Of a DNA stretch of 64,000 nt, positions 9,501-21,800 are shown piece by piece. Under the pieces are notes generated by a model. The model worked only from the letters and a program-made list of their open reading frames with translations. It had not been told where the DNA came from and did no database searches. Each line of letters begins with the position of its first letter. Within the stretch, counting starts at the first letter, position 1. Source of the DNA: Diospyros lotus (taxonomy: Eukaryota > Streptophyta > Magnoliopsida > Ericales > Ebenaceae); the NCBI RefSeq assembly GCF_014633365.1, contig NC_068352.1:28057310-28121309 (forward strand), written 5' to 3'. Position numbers and translations under genes: made by a program.

Positions 9501-12043
9501 AAGTTCCTTAATGGCTCTAAACCAGGCATCCATGTAGGCTTCTCACTTTCTTTGCTTATGACTTCCACTTCTTTTATTTCTTCGAGATCTTGATTTCCTT
9601 CTTTGGGTCTTCTCATGAACTCTTCAAAACAGTCATTGGTCAGTGTTTGGATCAAGTCTACCTCCTCCACTTCACTCTCAGTGTCCTGATGTTTGGCTAC
9701 CCTGAAGATATTCATTTCTACAGTCATGTTCCCAAAAGATAGCTTTAACACACCATTGCTACAGTTAATGATGGCATTTGATGTGGCAAGGAATGGTCGA
9801 CCTAAGATGACTGGCACAGGAGGTTGAGGCCCCTGATGCGGCTAGGTGTCCAAAACGATGAAGTCCACTGGAAAGTAGAACTTATCGATTTGAACCAGAA
9901 CATCCTCCACAATTCCTCGTGGAACTTTGACTGATCGATCAGCCAGCTGAAGGGTTACTCTAGTGGGTTTAAGCTCACCTAATCCCAACTGTTAATACAC
10001 ACTGTATGGCAACAAATTGACACTAGCTCCTAAATCCAAGAGTGCCCAATCAACCTTTTGACTTCCTATGATGCATGTAATGGTTGGACAGCCTGGATCT
10101 TTGTATTTGGGAGGAGTTTTCAATTGGAGAATGGCGCTGACTTGTTCAGTCAAGAATGCCTTTTCATGCACATTTGTTTTCCTTTTGACAGTGCACAGAT
10201 CTTTCAAAAACTTTGCATATGAAGGTATTTGTTTGATTGCATCCAACAGCGGGATGTTGATTCTCACTTGCTTAAACATTTCATATATATCTGTATTTTG
10301 TTGCTCTTTTTTCAAATGATTCAACCTTTGTGGAAAAGGTGATTTGGGCCTGTATTGAATTTCTTTCTCATCTTCTTTTTGTTTTTCATTTTTCTCATTT
10401 TTTTCATTTTTCTCATTTTTCTCATTTTTTTCATTTTTTTCCACGGTGGATTCATGATCTTTTGGTTCTTTTTCTTCATCAACATGTTAGTTTATCCTAG
10501 GATCAGTTGGTTTCTCAATTATTCTTCCACTTCTTAGGGCAGTCACTACTTGCACTTGTTCATGAGTGTTGGTTTCACTATTTGAAGCTTCTACCTGGTT
10601 GGTTTGCCTAATTGGGTTAGGATTAGTTTGGGATGGAAACCTCCCGGGTTCTCTCACACTCAATGTTTGTGTTATCTTGGTCAACTGGCTCCTAATGTCT
10701 TCTATGACTCTGTTTGTTTGGTCTTGATTTTTGACAAGCTGAGCAACCTGATTATTGATACCTGTTTGACTTTGGATGAACTGGTGCAAGGTATCTTCCA
10801 AAGATCTCCTATGAGGAGGTTGGTAAGTATTGGATGAAGAACCTTGATTTTGTTGGAAGGTATGTTGTTGTGTAGGGAAGGGAGGTTGAGAATGATTTCC
10901 AGAATCATTTCTCCAAGAAAAATTGGGGTGATTTCTATTATTGGGATGGTATGAATTGTAGTTCTGATTTTTTCCATAATAGGCTCCACTCTGATTTTGA
11001 TTTTGTCTCCCCTCAAAGTTGTGTGAATGATTGTTATTAGTCTGCCCATACAATACCTCCTTGAAAGCAGGTAGGGTAGGACATTCTTCAGTTGAATGAT
11101 CTGTTGCATCACACACAACACACTTTACTTCCACTTGATTAACAGATTGCACCTTTTTAGGTTACATATTTTCAACTTTCTTTGTTAAAGCAGTTAGTCT
11201 TGCATTTAAATCGTCACTCTCACTCAGTTGGTATCTCCCTCTAGGTTGTGGATTTTCTCTTGAATCAAGAGCAGATGTTGGACTAACTTCCCAGTTCCTT
11301 GTATTCTCAGCCAATGTGTCAAAGAAGTGGAAAGTTTCTTCTGGAGTCTTCTCATAGAATTCTCCATTGCACATTGTAGAAACTAGCATTTTCAATTGGG
11401 GAGTGAGTGAATCATGAAAGAAACTGACCACTCTCCATTGCTCAAAAGCATGGTGCGGACAAGTGTGAAGAAGGTCTTTAAACCTTTCCCACGCTTGCGC
11501 AAAATTCTCATTTGGTTTACAGGCAAAGTTCATGATTTGTCTTTGAAGAGTAGCAGTTCTGTTGGCAGGGAAGTATTTTTTTAAGAAAGTTGTTTGCATT
11601 TCTCTCCAAGTTCCTATAGATCTAGGTGGGAGAGTGCTTAACCATATTTTTGCCTTATCTTTCAGTGAGAATGGAAAGAGTTTTAATCTTATGACATCCT
11701 CATTTGCTGTATGGTCCATGCAAATGCTACATACTTCCTCAAATTCTTTCATAAGAGTATATGGATTTTCAGAATCCATGCCATGAAAAGTTGGCAACAC
11801 TTGGATTGTGCCAGGTTTGAAGTTAAACCTATGATGATTGATGGGAAGAATAATGCATGAGGGGGTTGTCTGCCTAGGAGGATGAAGATACTCCCTAAGG
11901 GGTCTGATCATCTCCTGATCAATGGGATCAGGGTCACCGTGGTCACTACCACGTGCAAACATGTTCTGTGGAAGTGGCATGTTCTCATTGTGTTGAGACA
12001 TGAGTGACTGATTTTCTACAGTTTTACCTGACCTAAGTAACAT
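6536..12043 (-). pseudogene. Athila-type gag-pol polyprotein of element A, five premature stops
   Basis: One continuous frame of 1836 codons without frameshifts, starting at ATG 12043 (MLLRSGK). In order: gag matrix/capsid region (FHGMDSENPYT, then LFPFSLKDKAKIW), a zinc knuckle CX2CX4HX4C (CVVCDATDHSTEEC), a lysine/glutamate repeat of NEK units, aspartic protease (LLDLGASVNLLP), reverse transcriptase (VFMDDFSVY), RNase H ([13 protein letters not shown]), integrase zinc finger and DDE core ([19 protein letters not shown], and [16 protein letters not shown] with its glutamate). Stops lie at 11162-11164, 10487-10489, 9992-9994, 9842-9844 and 9362-9364. All five look like C-to-T changes in CAA or CAG codons. 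The integrase zinc finger has lost one cysteine (CSNGDRC here, CSNCNRC in B), and RMPFGL has become RMLFGL in the reverse transcriptase. The product cannot be made whole from this copy. Confidence 0.95.
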
Positions 12044-12149
12044 ACACTATGCACAAATAAAAATAAAGTAAAAAGAAACAGAGTTACCGAATTTATCAGG
12101 AGATGCTTCTTCTTATATTTTTTTTTTCCTTTTTGTTTTTGCCTCAATC

Positions 12150-12172
12150 TCCCCGGCAACGACGCTAAAATT
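12150..12172 (-). other. Primer binding site of element A (tRNA-Asp type, mutated)
   Basis: Directly after the 5' LTR the minus strand reads TTTTAGCGTCGTTGCCGGGG. The B copy keeps TGGCGCCGTTGCCGGGGA, the primer site matching plant tRNA-Asp that is usual in Athila elements. Here two G-to-A or C-to-T changes have weakened it. The leader 12044-12150 has no gene. Confidence 0.85.
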
Positions 12173-14085
12173 TGACTGCACTCCCACCCTGCAATTAAAA
12201 CACAAAACAAAACACAATAAAAATTTTATATTTTTTTCTTTGTTTAGGTGAGAGGTTTATACTCGTCAGTGTACGAGTGCAGTTGTAGTTCAAATTTAAA
12301 TTTATATTTTTTGAATGAGTCTAGGTCGTCCACTGAGAGATTTATTTATGGAAAAATAAAAAGAATGTCACACAAGCACACACGCATTTAGATAAATTGG
12401 CAACAAGGTTTTTTATGGTTTTTTAAACAACAGATATTAGGAAATAAATTAAGGCAGTAATTGAAATAAATACTTTAAGTGAGAATATAAAATTGGATAG
12501 TACTTGAGTTAAGACAATTTCAGTGTCAACCCGTTGATTCCCAAATTTTTGCATAAAAGATTAGCAACATTAATTTAATTTCAGATATGAGGGTTTGTTA
12601 TTAAATGCAATTAGAGATGATGATAGTTCTAGGTTAAGCAATCCCCATACATGATATGCGGGATTCTAATTTAAGCAACCACCATAAATTCAATTGCAAT
12701 TAATACACAAAACAACTAAATTAATCATCTGGGTTTGGGTATGATAGCGTTTCCAGTTCTAGTAACTCTCATACATGGCATGAAAGCTCTAAATTAGGCT
12801 TACGCTCCAATCTAAACCTAGTGATTTCTCAATAATTAAGATACACTCATACTGAAATTTAAATTAATGTTACTTATTTAAAGCGCAGCTTTCTTTGGGA
12901 ATCATTGGCGTTGGACACTGTCCTTGCCTTAACCCAAGATTAGATTTAGCTACTCATTTCCATTTAAAAGTTAATTGACATGAATTTAAAAAACGTAATT
13001 TAAATAACAGAATTTAAATGATAAGAAATTTTAAAGACATAAACTAACCGTCCATTTAGGCGGTGAATAATTAAATGACAAGAATTAAAATTGCAGAAAT
13101 TTAAAGGCACAAATTAACCGGCCATTTAGGCGGTGAATAATAAAGTAATAATAAATGACATAAGAATTTAAAAGAAGAAAGGAATGAAGTAAGATCACAA
13201 GAGAGAATACTAAAGAAAAGGGGAAAGAACAAGAACAATTCTCAAAGAAAGAATTATAAGGAAACAACTAAACTTTGATTCAAAAATAATAATCACACTT
13301 ACAAATGCAATCAAGTGATCTATTTATAGGCCACAAGATGCAATACAAACCACACAATTTCAATTATTCAACTAGACATAATTATATCTAATGGGCACTC
13401 ACACACTTAAAGTTAAATGGATTTTAGCTATAATACACACCTAATATTAAATGGATTTTAGCTAAAATACATACCTAATAAAGCATTCATAAAGTTAAAT
13501 GGATTTTAGCTATAATATCCACCTAATAGTTAAATGGATTTTAGCTAAAAAACACACCTAATAAAGCTCTCACATAAAAAATAAAAATAGATTTCTATAA
13601 ATTAGTTTTTAATCTTCATTAGGATTAAAAATAATCCTTGGGCCTTCTCCAAATAATATCTTCCATGGGTTGCTCAAATTGGGCCTTAATTTTTCATGGG
13701 CTTGAATTCTTCATGTACTTGAATTCTTCATGGGCTTGATTTCTCCATGGGCTTTAAGTCTTCATGGACTTTAAGTCTTCATGGGCTTGAATTCTTCATG
13801 CCTAAAAAAAAATAAAAATAATTTAATGTTATTAATAAATTACATATTATATATATATATATTACATGCATGCATATAATGATGTATATGTATTATATAT
13901 AATTTTATATATTATTATTATTATTATTATTATTAAATTTTACTTTAAAATTTCATTTCATTCATTTTTCAATTTAAACTTGCATATAACCATAAAATAT
14001 ATATTAATATCTAATTTAAACTATTTTTAAGATCAAAAGAATGGTATAATTATAACAAATTTTTTATAAAATTAACCACTAATCA
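12173..14085 (-). repeat. 5' LTR of element A
   Basis: This 1913-bp LTR is the partner of 633-2571 with the same TG and CA ends. Differences are scattered single bases, a shorter TTCATGG minisatellite (13680-13800) and a longer ATT run (13912-13935). TATA box on minus at 13321-13328; the hairpin-bearing repeat is at about 13046-13140. Confidence 0.95.
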
Positions 14086-14090
14086 GCTAC
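14086..14090. repeat. Target site duplication of element A, right copy (GCTAC)
   Basis: Identical to 628-632. The MULE reading frame continues across it. Confidence 0.95.
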
Positions 14091-15100
14091 ACACATGGAT
14101 AATGATGGTGACAATGAAACAAATGATAATGATAATGATAGTAGTGGTGATGGTGATGGTGATGGTGATGAAGGAGGAGCTAGTTCAAAGTACCCAGAAA
14201 TAAGATTTTTAGGTTCATAGTTTGAGGATAACCCTTACATGAAAATTGGGTTGTTCCTAGTGTAGAAAATTATGCAATTGAGGTAAGGTGACCCGAAGTG
14301 TTGATTCCCTACCAGGGTAATATTTTTTTACCAAGGCGCACAATTTAAAAGTAAACAGGAACTGATTTTGGCCTTTAGACAATATTGTGTTCAAGTGAAG
14401 ATGGACTATCGAATCAAACGTTCATGCACTGTTCGATTTGAGATCGATTGCAAAGATGTGAATTTCAAGTTTCTGCTTCGTGTAAAATGCAGACTTGGTT
14501 GTACGTTTTGGCATGTGGTGAAGTTTATCCCAAGTCACACATGTACTTCGGATGTCTACGATTCACATTTTTGAAGTGTGAAGACTATTGCCATAGGAAA
14601 TTTGTTCTCAGAACGAGTGGCAATTGGTAAATATACACCTGAAATACTAATTGGGGAGCTGTTGGAGTAGCATGGTGTGCAGATCATGTATACTAAAGTT
14701 TGGAGGTTTTTATAGCATGTAAAGAGACTCTCTTACGACAATGCAGATGAGTCATTTCAACAGCTACCCTCATATTTTTATATGTTGAAAGAAACAAATC
14801 CCGGTAGTATCACAACAATAGAAACAAATGAAAATAATCGTTTCTTATATTCATTTTTTGCGCTTGGAGCTTCCTTTTAAGGTTTTTGGTATTACATAAG
14901 ATCAGTTGTTGCCGTTGACGCCACCCACTTGAAAGGTAAATACAAATGGGTGATTTTGTTGCCACTTGCAAAGATAGGGAGGAGATGATTTATCCTATCG
15001 CTTTTGGATTTAGAGATGGTGAGTATGACAGATCATGGATTTGATTTTTAAGAAAATTGAGAGAGACTATTCAAGATACCCGGTGTCACAACTACAATAA
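14091..15100 (+). pseudogene. MULE transposase, DNA-binding and catalytic part, broken
   Basis: Continuation of the mudrA-like gene after element A. An acidic Asp/Gly/Asn repeat (14097-14170) is followed by a MuDR-type DNA-binding region (AFRQYCVQVKMDYRIKRS, 14371 on). Then come a stretch with FFALGASF and the transposase core start VVAVDATHLKGKYKW (about 14906-14950), whose aspartate is the first residue of the DDE triad, and IYPIAFGFRDGEYDRSWI with small frame changes. Several stops and frameshifts break it, and the frame is lost near 15085, before the other catalytic residues. It is a decayed transposase. The region 15100-15420 shows no gene. Confidence 0.75.
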
Positions 15101-15422
15101 CCAAGAATTAAAATTTATAAATGTGAGAATGTATTATTAATGTAATTCTATATAGTATTAGTTACTTACAGAATGTTTTCTTTAGAGGTTATGAACTCAG
15201 TGTAACCCTCAGGGGGGTTAAGATTATCGTCCCCCACTTGCGACACTAGGTCCGACCTTTCCACCGCGACATCCATCTTTCTCTTATTTGGTCGGATAAG
15301 ATCAGTGAAATGTGTCTTACAAAATTATGATTTTTTTTTTTGTCTCGCACAGGTCGCTTGCCAATCCTAACCACATCATTTTCTTGCAACTATACATAAA
15401 CTAACTATTATAATATTGTACT

Positions 15423-17160
15423 TTAGATTCTGATATGTAAATGTATAAATTTGGAACTTATTATAGATATAGATGCCTCGTCCTCTTCATCGTGATGACT
15501 AGGATATATCTGATCACTACCTTGGTGCTGCTCATTGTCATCATCGATGTGAACTGGGGAATGGTCAATATGTGGACTGCATTGCGCCCTCTCTAGTTGC
15601 AGCAACCGGGCCCTTATTTGACATATTTCTATGTCAAAATGTGTCATCATTTGACCAATTTCTCGGTCAAAATGTGTCATCATTTCAACCAATTTGGTCT
15701 TCATTAGACTCATTTCCCTATTTACCCTCCTCAACATCTCCAGCATTTAAACTAGCATCTCGATGATCTGCAAAAGGCAAACACACAAATTTAAATAGAT
15801 TAAAGACAATTGCGAAAAAAATAAATAAATAAAATTATTATAATAATAATAATCATACCCCGTGCTCATCTGGTATGTGTTGCGAACTATCAAGGAGTTA
15901 TGCCTACCTTCTTTATCTGTTTCTTTATGTATAACCTCCTCCTCATCCTTCTCCATTCTCTACTCATCTCCACAGACATGTATAAGCTCCTCCTCGTCAC
16001 AACCCTCCTCATCCTCGTCACCATCTCCACCCCCAAATTTGAATACGTACTCTTTGACCGAGTGCTGAGAGTTGAAAGACCTCCAAAAATTCGTTTCCTA
16101 TTTAGCATCAATGGGCTCAAGTGTCAGACTCAATCCTCGTACCTACAACATAATATTATTTAGATAGATATTACCTAAAACAAAACAAAAATAAATAAAC
16201 TTTAGGTTAAGTTACACACTTACTTCATTCGTGAGACAATTGTTGTAATTTTTTATTTGTGGCATTTTTTTTATAACCACTTTCTGCATTTGGGAATGAA
16301 TGCACCGAGTAGTGGAATGACCTATTTATTTTGAATCTATGTGAATTTTTCAATCAACCACAACTGTAAAGAAGAGAGTAAAAAAATTTTATAATAGAAA
16401 ACAAAAAAGAGACAAAAACAAAATAAACATTTAGTTAGTATAGACAAATCATATACAATATTGTAATGTAAAATAATACGAAGAGAGTAACTTATACTTG
16501 AAATGCCCACAGAAAATCATAAATGTTTACTTTTTTCCCAACTCCCCCACTCAACTTGTCCTCGCTCGTGGCCATTTGAATGTAATGTTAACTCTTACTA
16601 TACACGTATGCGCCCTAAGGGAAGGCCTCAAATGCATCTAAATCTTTAGCCATAGTCCACAAAAAATCATCCACACGTGCACGCTCATCTAGGCCCAACA
16701 ATAACAGATTAACCACAACAACGTAAACCAATCTCAGGACATCATCTTAAACCAGGTCATCTCTATTATTAAGTAGGGTTTTGATGTCATCTCCAGACAC
16801 GCCTTTCTGGTGTTGAGGAAATAGTCGCCCACGTAAATTGTCTGGCACACTAGGTCTCGTTTCAAGGATTTCTTTATCAATTGTCCCAAATCGGAGTTCG
16901 GTAATAAGGATGAATTCCTATTTCCTGTACTTGTATGCCATGGCACTGATCTCAAACCATATTTCATCGTAGCGGATACCCAGGAATGTCACCTCTCTAA
17001 CTAGAACATTATATATCAATTGTGGTGTAGTCAAATGGAGTGATTGAGGGATTTCAAGAAATGTCCTAATGGGCCCTCTAGGAATCTATCAAATAGCGCA
17101 TATCGGTTTAGAACTATTCTCATTGTCTCGAGGTGTCAGATCCAGCTGTGAGTAGTAACC
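15423..17160 (-). pseudogene. DUF1985/Ulp1-type MULE-associated protein, broken
   Basis: On the minus strand several interrupted frames read as the DUF1985 domain found in plant Ulp1-like genes carried by MULEs. Visible pieces are LEGPLGHFLKSL, then FEISAMAYKYRK, RGRLFPQHQKG, LRLVYVVVVNLLLLG, FLWTMAKDLDAFEAFP and NIYDFLWAFQ (17100 down to 16500). Stops and short frame changes separate them. Further downstream, 15746-15423 encodes a heptad-rich segment (MLRRVNREMSLMKTKL) that could be the coiled-coil linker of the same gene. I do not see the cysteine protease triad, so the peptidase part is missing or unreadable. The convergent layout with the transposase fits MULEs that carry Ulp1-like genes. 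Confidence 0.55.
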
Positions 17161-18370
17161 CATGTTCCGGATGGTATTGCTTAGTGAGTATGAACATAAG
17201 TAAATTGCCTAATTTATTGGCTAGCTATCTATAAAAAAAATAAAAAAATAATACAAAAATAACAATTGTCTTGGTCAAGAAAAGATTGACAAAGTGTGCA
17301 AGTAGGTGTATTCATTTACTTGTTAAAGTAGCAAATTAAAATAAGATACAAGACCACTAGATATTCAAACTCAATATATTTTGTTTGAAATAATAATAAT
17401 AAAATTATTAATTAACAAGATCTTATTAAAGCAGTGTAAAATGATATATAAGCAGAGATTCAAACTCAAGATCTTGTTGTTCTTGAAGAAATGTAATAGG
17501 CAAATTGAAATAAAAATAAAATAAAATAAACAAATAATATATTTTTTGTTTACATTTTTTAATATTGAAGTATAATAGGACATATGAGTAAATTGAGATG
17601 AAATTAATATTAATTAATAAGACCTTATCAATTATAAGAAAAGAAAAATAAAGAATAAAAATAACAAAATTTGTAATTTTTCTTTTTTTATTTTTCAGAT
17701 TCGGGTTACGTGGTAGATGTAACCAAGATCCAGGTTCAGGCTTCATCAAAGAAGACGAAGCCCGTCGTCCTTGCTGAATACGGTGGAGATAGGGCTTCGT
17801 TCGGAGCCCCATCGACTCTAGCCCAACCGAAGCCCCATCGACGAAGCCTCCATCGAATGATAGGACTTCCTTCGAATCGCTGCCACCCAACCCATCGTAC
17901 TCACCCAACCCAACTACAAAAAAACTGAAACATTGAGACTTACCTCATGGAAAGATGATGCTGCTTTGGGGTTGCAGGCGATTAGCAATGGCGGTGGCGG
18001 CTGTCGGCGGTGGCGGTGGCGGTGGCAGTGGCGGCCGTTGTTGGCGTCGGCGGCGGCGGCCGCTGTTAGCGTCAGGTCTGCAGTCGTCGGGTTTGGCTTT
18101 GAAGAGATGATCAGGGTTTGGGGGAGGGTTCTACTAGGGTGGGTTTCAAATAGTCAGGGTTATTTTAGTCTTTTAGTGTTTTTATTTTCATTTTGAATGT
18201 TTATAAGTTTTGGATTTAAATATTAGGTGGTAGGGTCAAAATTGAAAAAGTGGTTATAGGATGCAAACAATTTGTTTGGATAGGACTAAAACGTTTTTTC
18301 ACATAAAAGGATAAAAACGAATTTATTATTTTTAAAGTGGTTAGTTTGTGCAATTTTCACTTAAAATAAT
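17161..18370. other. Probable distal part of the MULE, non-coding
   Basis: AT-rich to 17690, then a GC-rich block. GAAGCCCCATCGAC-like units occur around 17800-17870, and a GGC/GGT-rich triplet region at 17990-18065. The right edge near 18360 (GTGCAATTTTCACTT) resembles MULE termini but no matching left terminus is in the window. Frames here are low-complexity and not supported as genes. Confidence 0.35.
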
Positions 18371-18824
18371 ACGATTACAACTGGAACTATACTAGATTGG
18401 GCTCAATTGGATTGGGCCTACACATATTCGTCTACTTAAGCTTCTTTAAGCTTGGGCTGACCTACTGTGACGGTTTCTCTTTTTAGAGAATTGAATTAAG
18501 GTTCGACATTTTAGCCCAATCGAAAAAAACCGGCCCAGTTTTCCAAACGACTCCGTGCCCTCTAGTAGCATTTTTAACTCGCGGCAGCACCGGACTTCTT
18601 CTTCGGCTATGACGACTTTTCCGGGCAGGCACGGGGCTGAATTCCAGTCACGATTATTCTTTTTATACATTTTCTGTAATTAACACCACCCTTCTCAAAT
18701 TACGGACCGAACCGAACCTTGATATGACATCAAATCAACAAAGTGAAAACAAGACGACTTTCCATGGGAGCAATTAACACGTCATCGAACTCTGAAATGG
18801 CAAGTAATTTGTGCACCATGAGAG
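18371..18824. other. 3' flank of the CSLH-like gene
   Basis: No gene is supported. Part of it near the stop codon should be the 3' untranslated region of the minus-strand gene. Confidence 0.5.
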
Positions 18825-21800
18825 TCAACTGGAAGAGTTCAATTTGCTCAACTGCACAAACAACATCGCCAGAGCCCCGGACTTGAAAATGGTCGGCAAA
18901 GGAATCCCATATTTCCCTCTACTAAACAGGCCTTTCAAGAACGCCCAAAAAATTAGCACTACACACACACTACAAACAACTTCCCCTATCCCGAATCCAT
19001 CTTCACCGGGGTTAGGGTGGAACCCTAGCAATCCGATGGCCAGGGCTGCTAGGTTTATCAGCAAGATGGTGGTGCCGGGGATGAAGATAGGGGAGTCGTT
19101 GAATGTGAACCTCCCGGCGTTGGCATCAGTGTTGTCGTCGGCAGCGAGCTGGTCTTTCTGGGTGACTTCGAAAATGGTGTCTGATATTCCGAGGAGCTTA
19201 AGGACTACGCTCAAGGCTCCGAAGAACCAGGCGTTCATGGCGACAATCTTCCACATTCTCTGGTTGTTCCACCATGCGCGGATTGAGAGTCCAGTTCGCA
19301 GATACTCAGATAAAGTGTAGAAGTTGTAGATGAGGAAGACGAAAATGATTGTCAAAAAGCCTGATTCTCCCATCTACATTACGAGAAAACATGCATAACT
19401 TATAGTGATAGAAATTTTGATATCTCTTCTTAAAGAAGCTACTTTATTAGAGTTTACTCTTACGGATCATTTAAAAATAGATGCTAGAATGGACCAATTG
19501 ATGAGATTGATCACTATGCAATGATCAATGATCATGGACCCACATCTCATTAAAAGCAATTGTCAATGGTAACATAACATTCGTAATTATAAATTAGTTT
19601 AATAATTTTAATTCAATATACAAATATTAAACTTTTTTACATAATTTATATCCAATGAAACTACGTTTAAAACTTTTTCTAGGCTGACCTTGGGCAAGAA
19701 CTGAGTATCAGCGATGATACAGTAGGCCGGCAAAGCAGCGTAACATAGCTCGGGAATGGACCGAATGGGCCAAAAAATGACGTATAAGTAGGCCAACCCT
19801 TGCCGGAACTGGAGCCTCCCTTTGAGCATAAGGATGGGTGGGCTTTTTGGGCCGAGCAGAACTTCAAGCAATCCAGTGGCCCACCTCTTATGCTGGATCA
19901 TGGCTGCAGGCCCACCAGATGGTGCACAGCCCAAGAATGCTGGCGGGTCGGGTGTGCAGTGGGTGGATCTCCAACCTCTCCCTAGAATGGAAAGCCCGGT
20001 ATGCACGTCTTCTGTTGTAGATCCGTACATCCATCCAACCTTTTGAACGACACAAAGTTTAGAAAAACTTAATAAATTATTCAGAATAAAGTAAATGACC
20101 TCAAAATGGCAACGGGCTGCTTTCTTGGGATATATTTAAGGTTCTATTCGGTGAGGAAGCTCTCACCTCACTGCCCCATTTGGTGCCATACTCATAGCCA
20201 CAGCCAGCAACAGTGTGAGCTGCATCCATGCAACTCGACAAATCCCCTTCCGATGAATCGCCAATCATCAGCCCTGACAGTGTCTCCGCAGCTGATGTGG
20301 TGAACTCTATTGAGCTCCCATAAACGCTCTTCAATGCCTCAATGTTGCGCAGCTTTCCTATCACCGAGGGCACAGGCAAATTATTAAAAAAAAATACTGT
20401 GGTTGAGATTTAACTTTTTTTTGTTTGAATTAAATATATAAATTTAATTTGATAATTATTTTTATTTATAACTGCACTGATTAAGAAACTGGAATAGAGC
20501 GTTTCTCACCGTTGATTTGCTTGTCATCTGGTGATAATCCATAAATGATTTTTCTCCTGTGAAAGCAGTTTGTTCCTTGATAAAAAGGTCCTTGAATTCC
20601 CACTATTCCATACCCCACGTACTGAAACAAGACATTTCCAGTGAATACTAGAACTGTTTTAATTAATAGTTTATTCTAAGTTTTCATTCATTGCAGTTTG
20701 AAAATATGTCGCATACGTCTCATACTTTAAAAATAATAAGTCTATATCTACTGTTCAAGGATTCAATAATTTATTTCTTGTCGTTATGTTTACTTTACCG
20801 TAGGATATCTTTGACATTTTATAATAAATTTATATGAAACCCCTGTCATTTGGCTAACAAAAGGAAGATTAATGCAATATAATTTCAACTTAGAGATACA
20901 TATTTAAGAAAATTTTAGGGATGTTGAGGCTAACTTTCTTTGAAAAAATTACTTAAAATGTATTTTAAAAAGACGCAAACCTTCAACAAAACCTCCAATT
21001 GATTTCCAAATGGGTCGTCCTTCAATCCACCATAGAAGCCTTGAGGAGACTGAACATAGCCACAATCCCTCTCATTCTTGATGCCCATAAAGAAACACAT
21101 GGCGTGAAGAATAATTTGAGAGTTATTAACATACATGTCAGAGTCTAGATTCAGCATGATTGGAGCATTCGTCATCACTCCCGAAACTCTTGTCTGTTAA
21201 TATCATAGTACAAACAATAATATTAGATTAACAATTAACTAAGAAAAGAAACAAAAAAAACCTTTAGATGTTTTTTAATTTCATAAAAAAGTTGACCAAC
21301 ATTCATAAAGAGAAGAAAAAAACAACCTTATTAAGTGACTTATTTTCATAAAAATGAGACTTTTCCATACGTTGGTGATGCTTTTTTTTGATTTATTTAT
21401 AAAGAAGTATTATTAAGTAGACATATATAAATATGGGTTTACAATGCAAATAATTAATATGGAATACAAATCGAAGTTCTTACAAGCACATTCATGGCAC
21501 CAGCTTTGAAATTATGTGAGTGATGAGGGCGTTTTTCTCTGGAAATGTAGATAAGATGTGGCATTGATCCATCTTTTGAAGGATGATCCTTGTTCTCCCA
21601 TATAACCTAATTAATTAAAAGACTTTGAATTAATCAAGTAATTAGCAAGAAAAATATTTTATTGGTTGATTAGATAGAGGCTGCCTTTACCCTTTAGTGG
21701 GGGTACGCACGTAAAGAGAGTAAGATGTCTGTTGGCGACAACATAAATGGACTAAAGGTTCAATGAAATCATTCAGTGTTTTTGCGACTTATATATAATT

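Larger units (their letters stand above)
633..14085 (-). mobile_element. Element A: complete Athila-type Ty3/gypsy retrotransposon carrying LOG and carlavirus-like genes
   Basis: A full-length LTR retrotransposon of about 13.45 kb on the minus strand. Order in its own direction: 5' LTR (14085-12173), tRNA-Asp-type primer site, gag-pol in one frame (12043-6536), spacer with promoter-like motifs, a cysteine-rich protein frame (5573-5085), a LOG frame (4917-4348), 3' non-coding DNA, polypurine tract, 3' LTR (2571-633). The polymerase order (protease, reverse transcriptase, RNase H, integrase), the primer site and the roughly 2-kb LTRs point to the Athila lineage of Metaviridae. The LTRs differ by scattered substitutions and length changes in tandem repeats, so the insertion is fairly recent. 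Gag-pol has five premature stops, so it is not autonomous now. No envelope-like frame was found; the accessory genes sit in its place. Element B (54302 onward) is a close relative in opposite orientation. Confidence 0.95.

Noticed and set aside
10702..11121. Minus-strand frame of 139 codons overlapping gag (and 57412-57831)
   Set aside because: Alternative phase of the gag frame; its codons are explained by the true frame with the zinc knuckle.
17426..17908. Minus-strand frame of 160 codons
   Set aside because: Half GC-rich repeat, half AT-rich; no protein resemblance.
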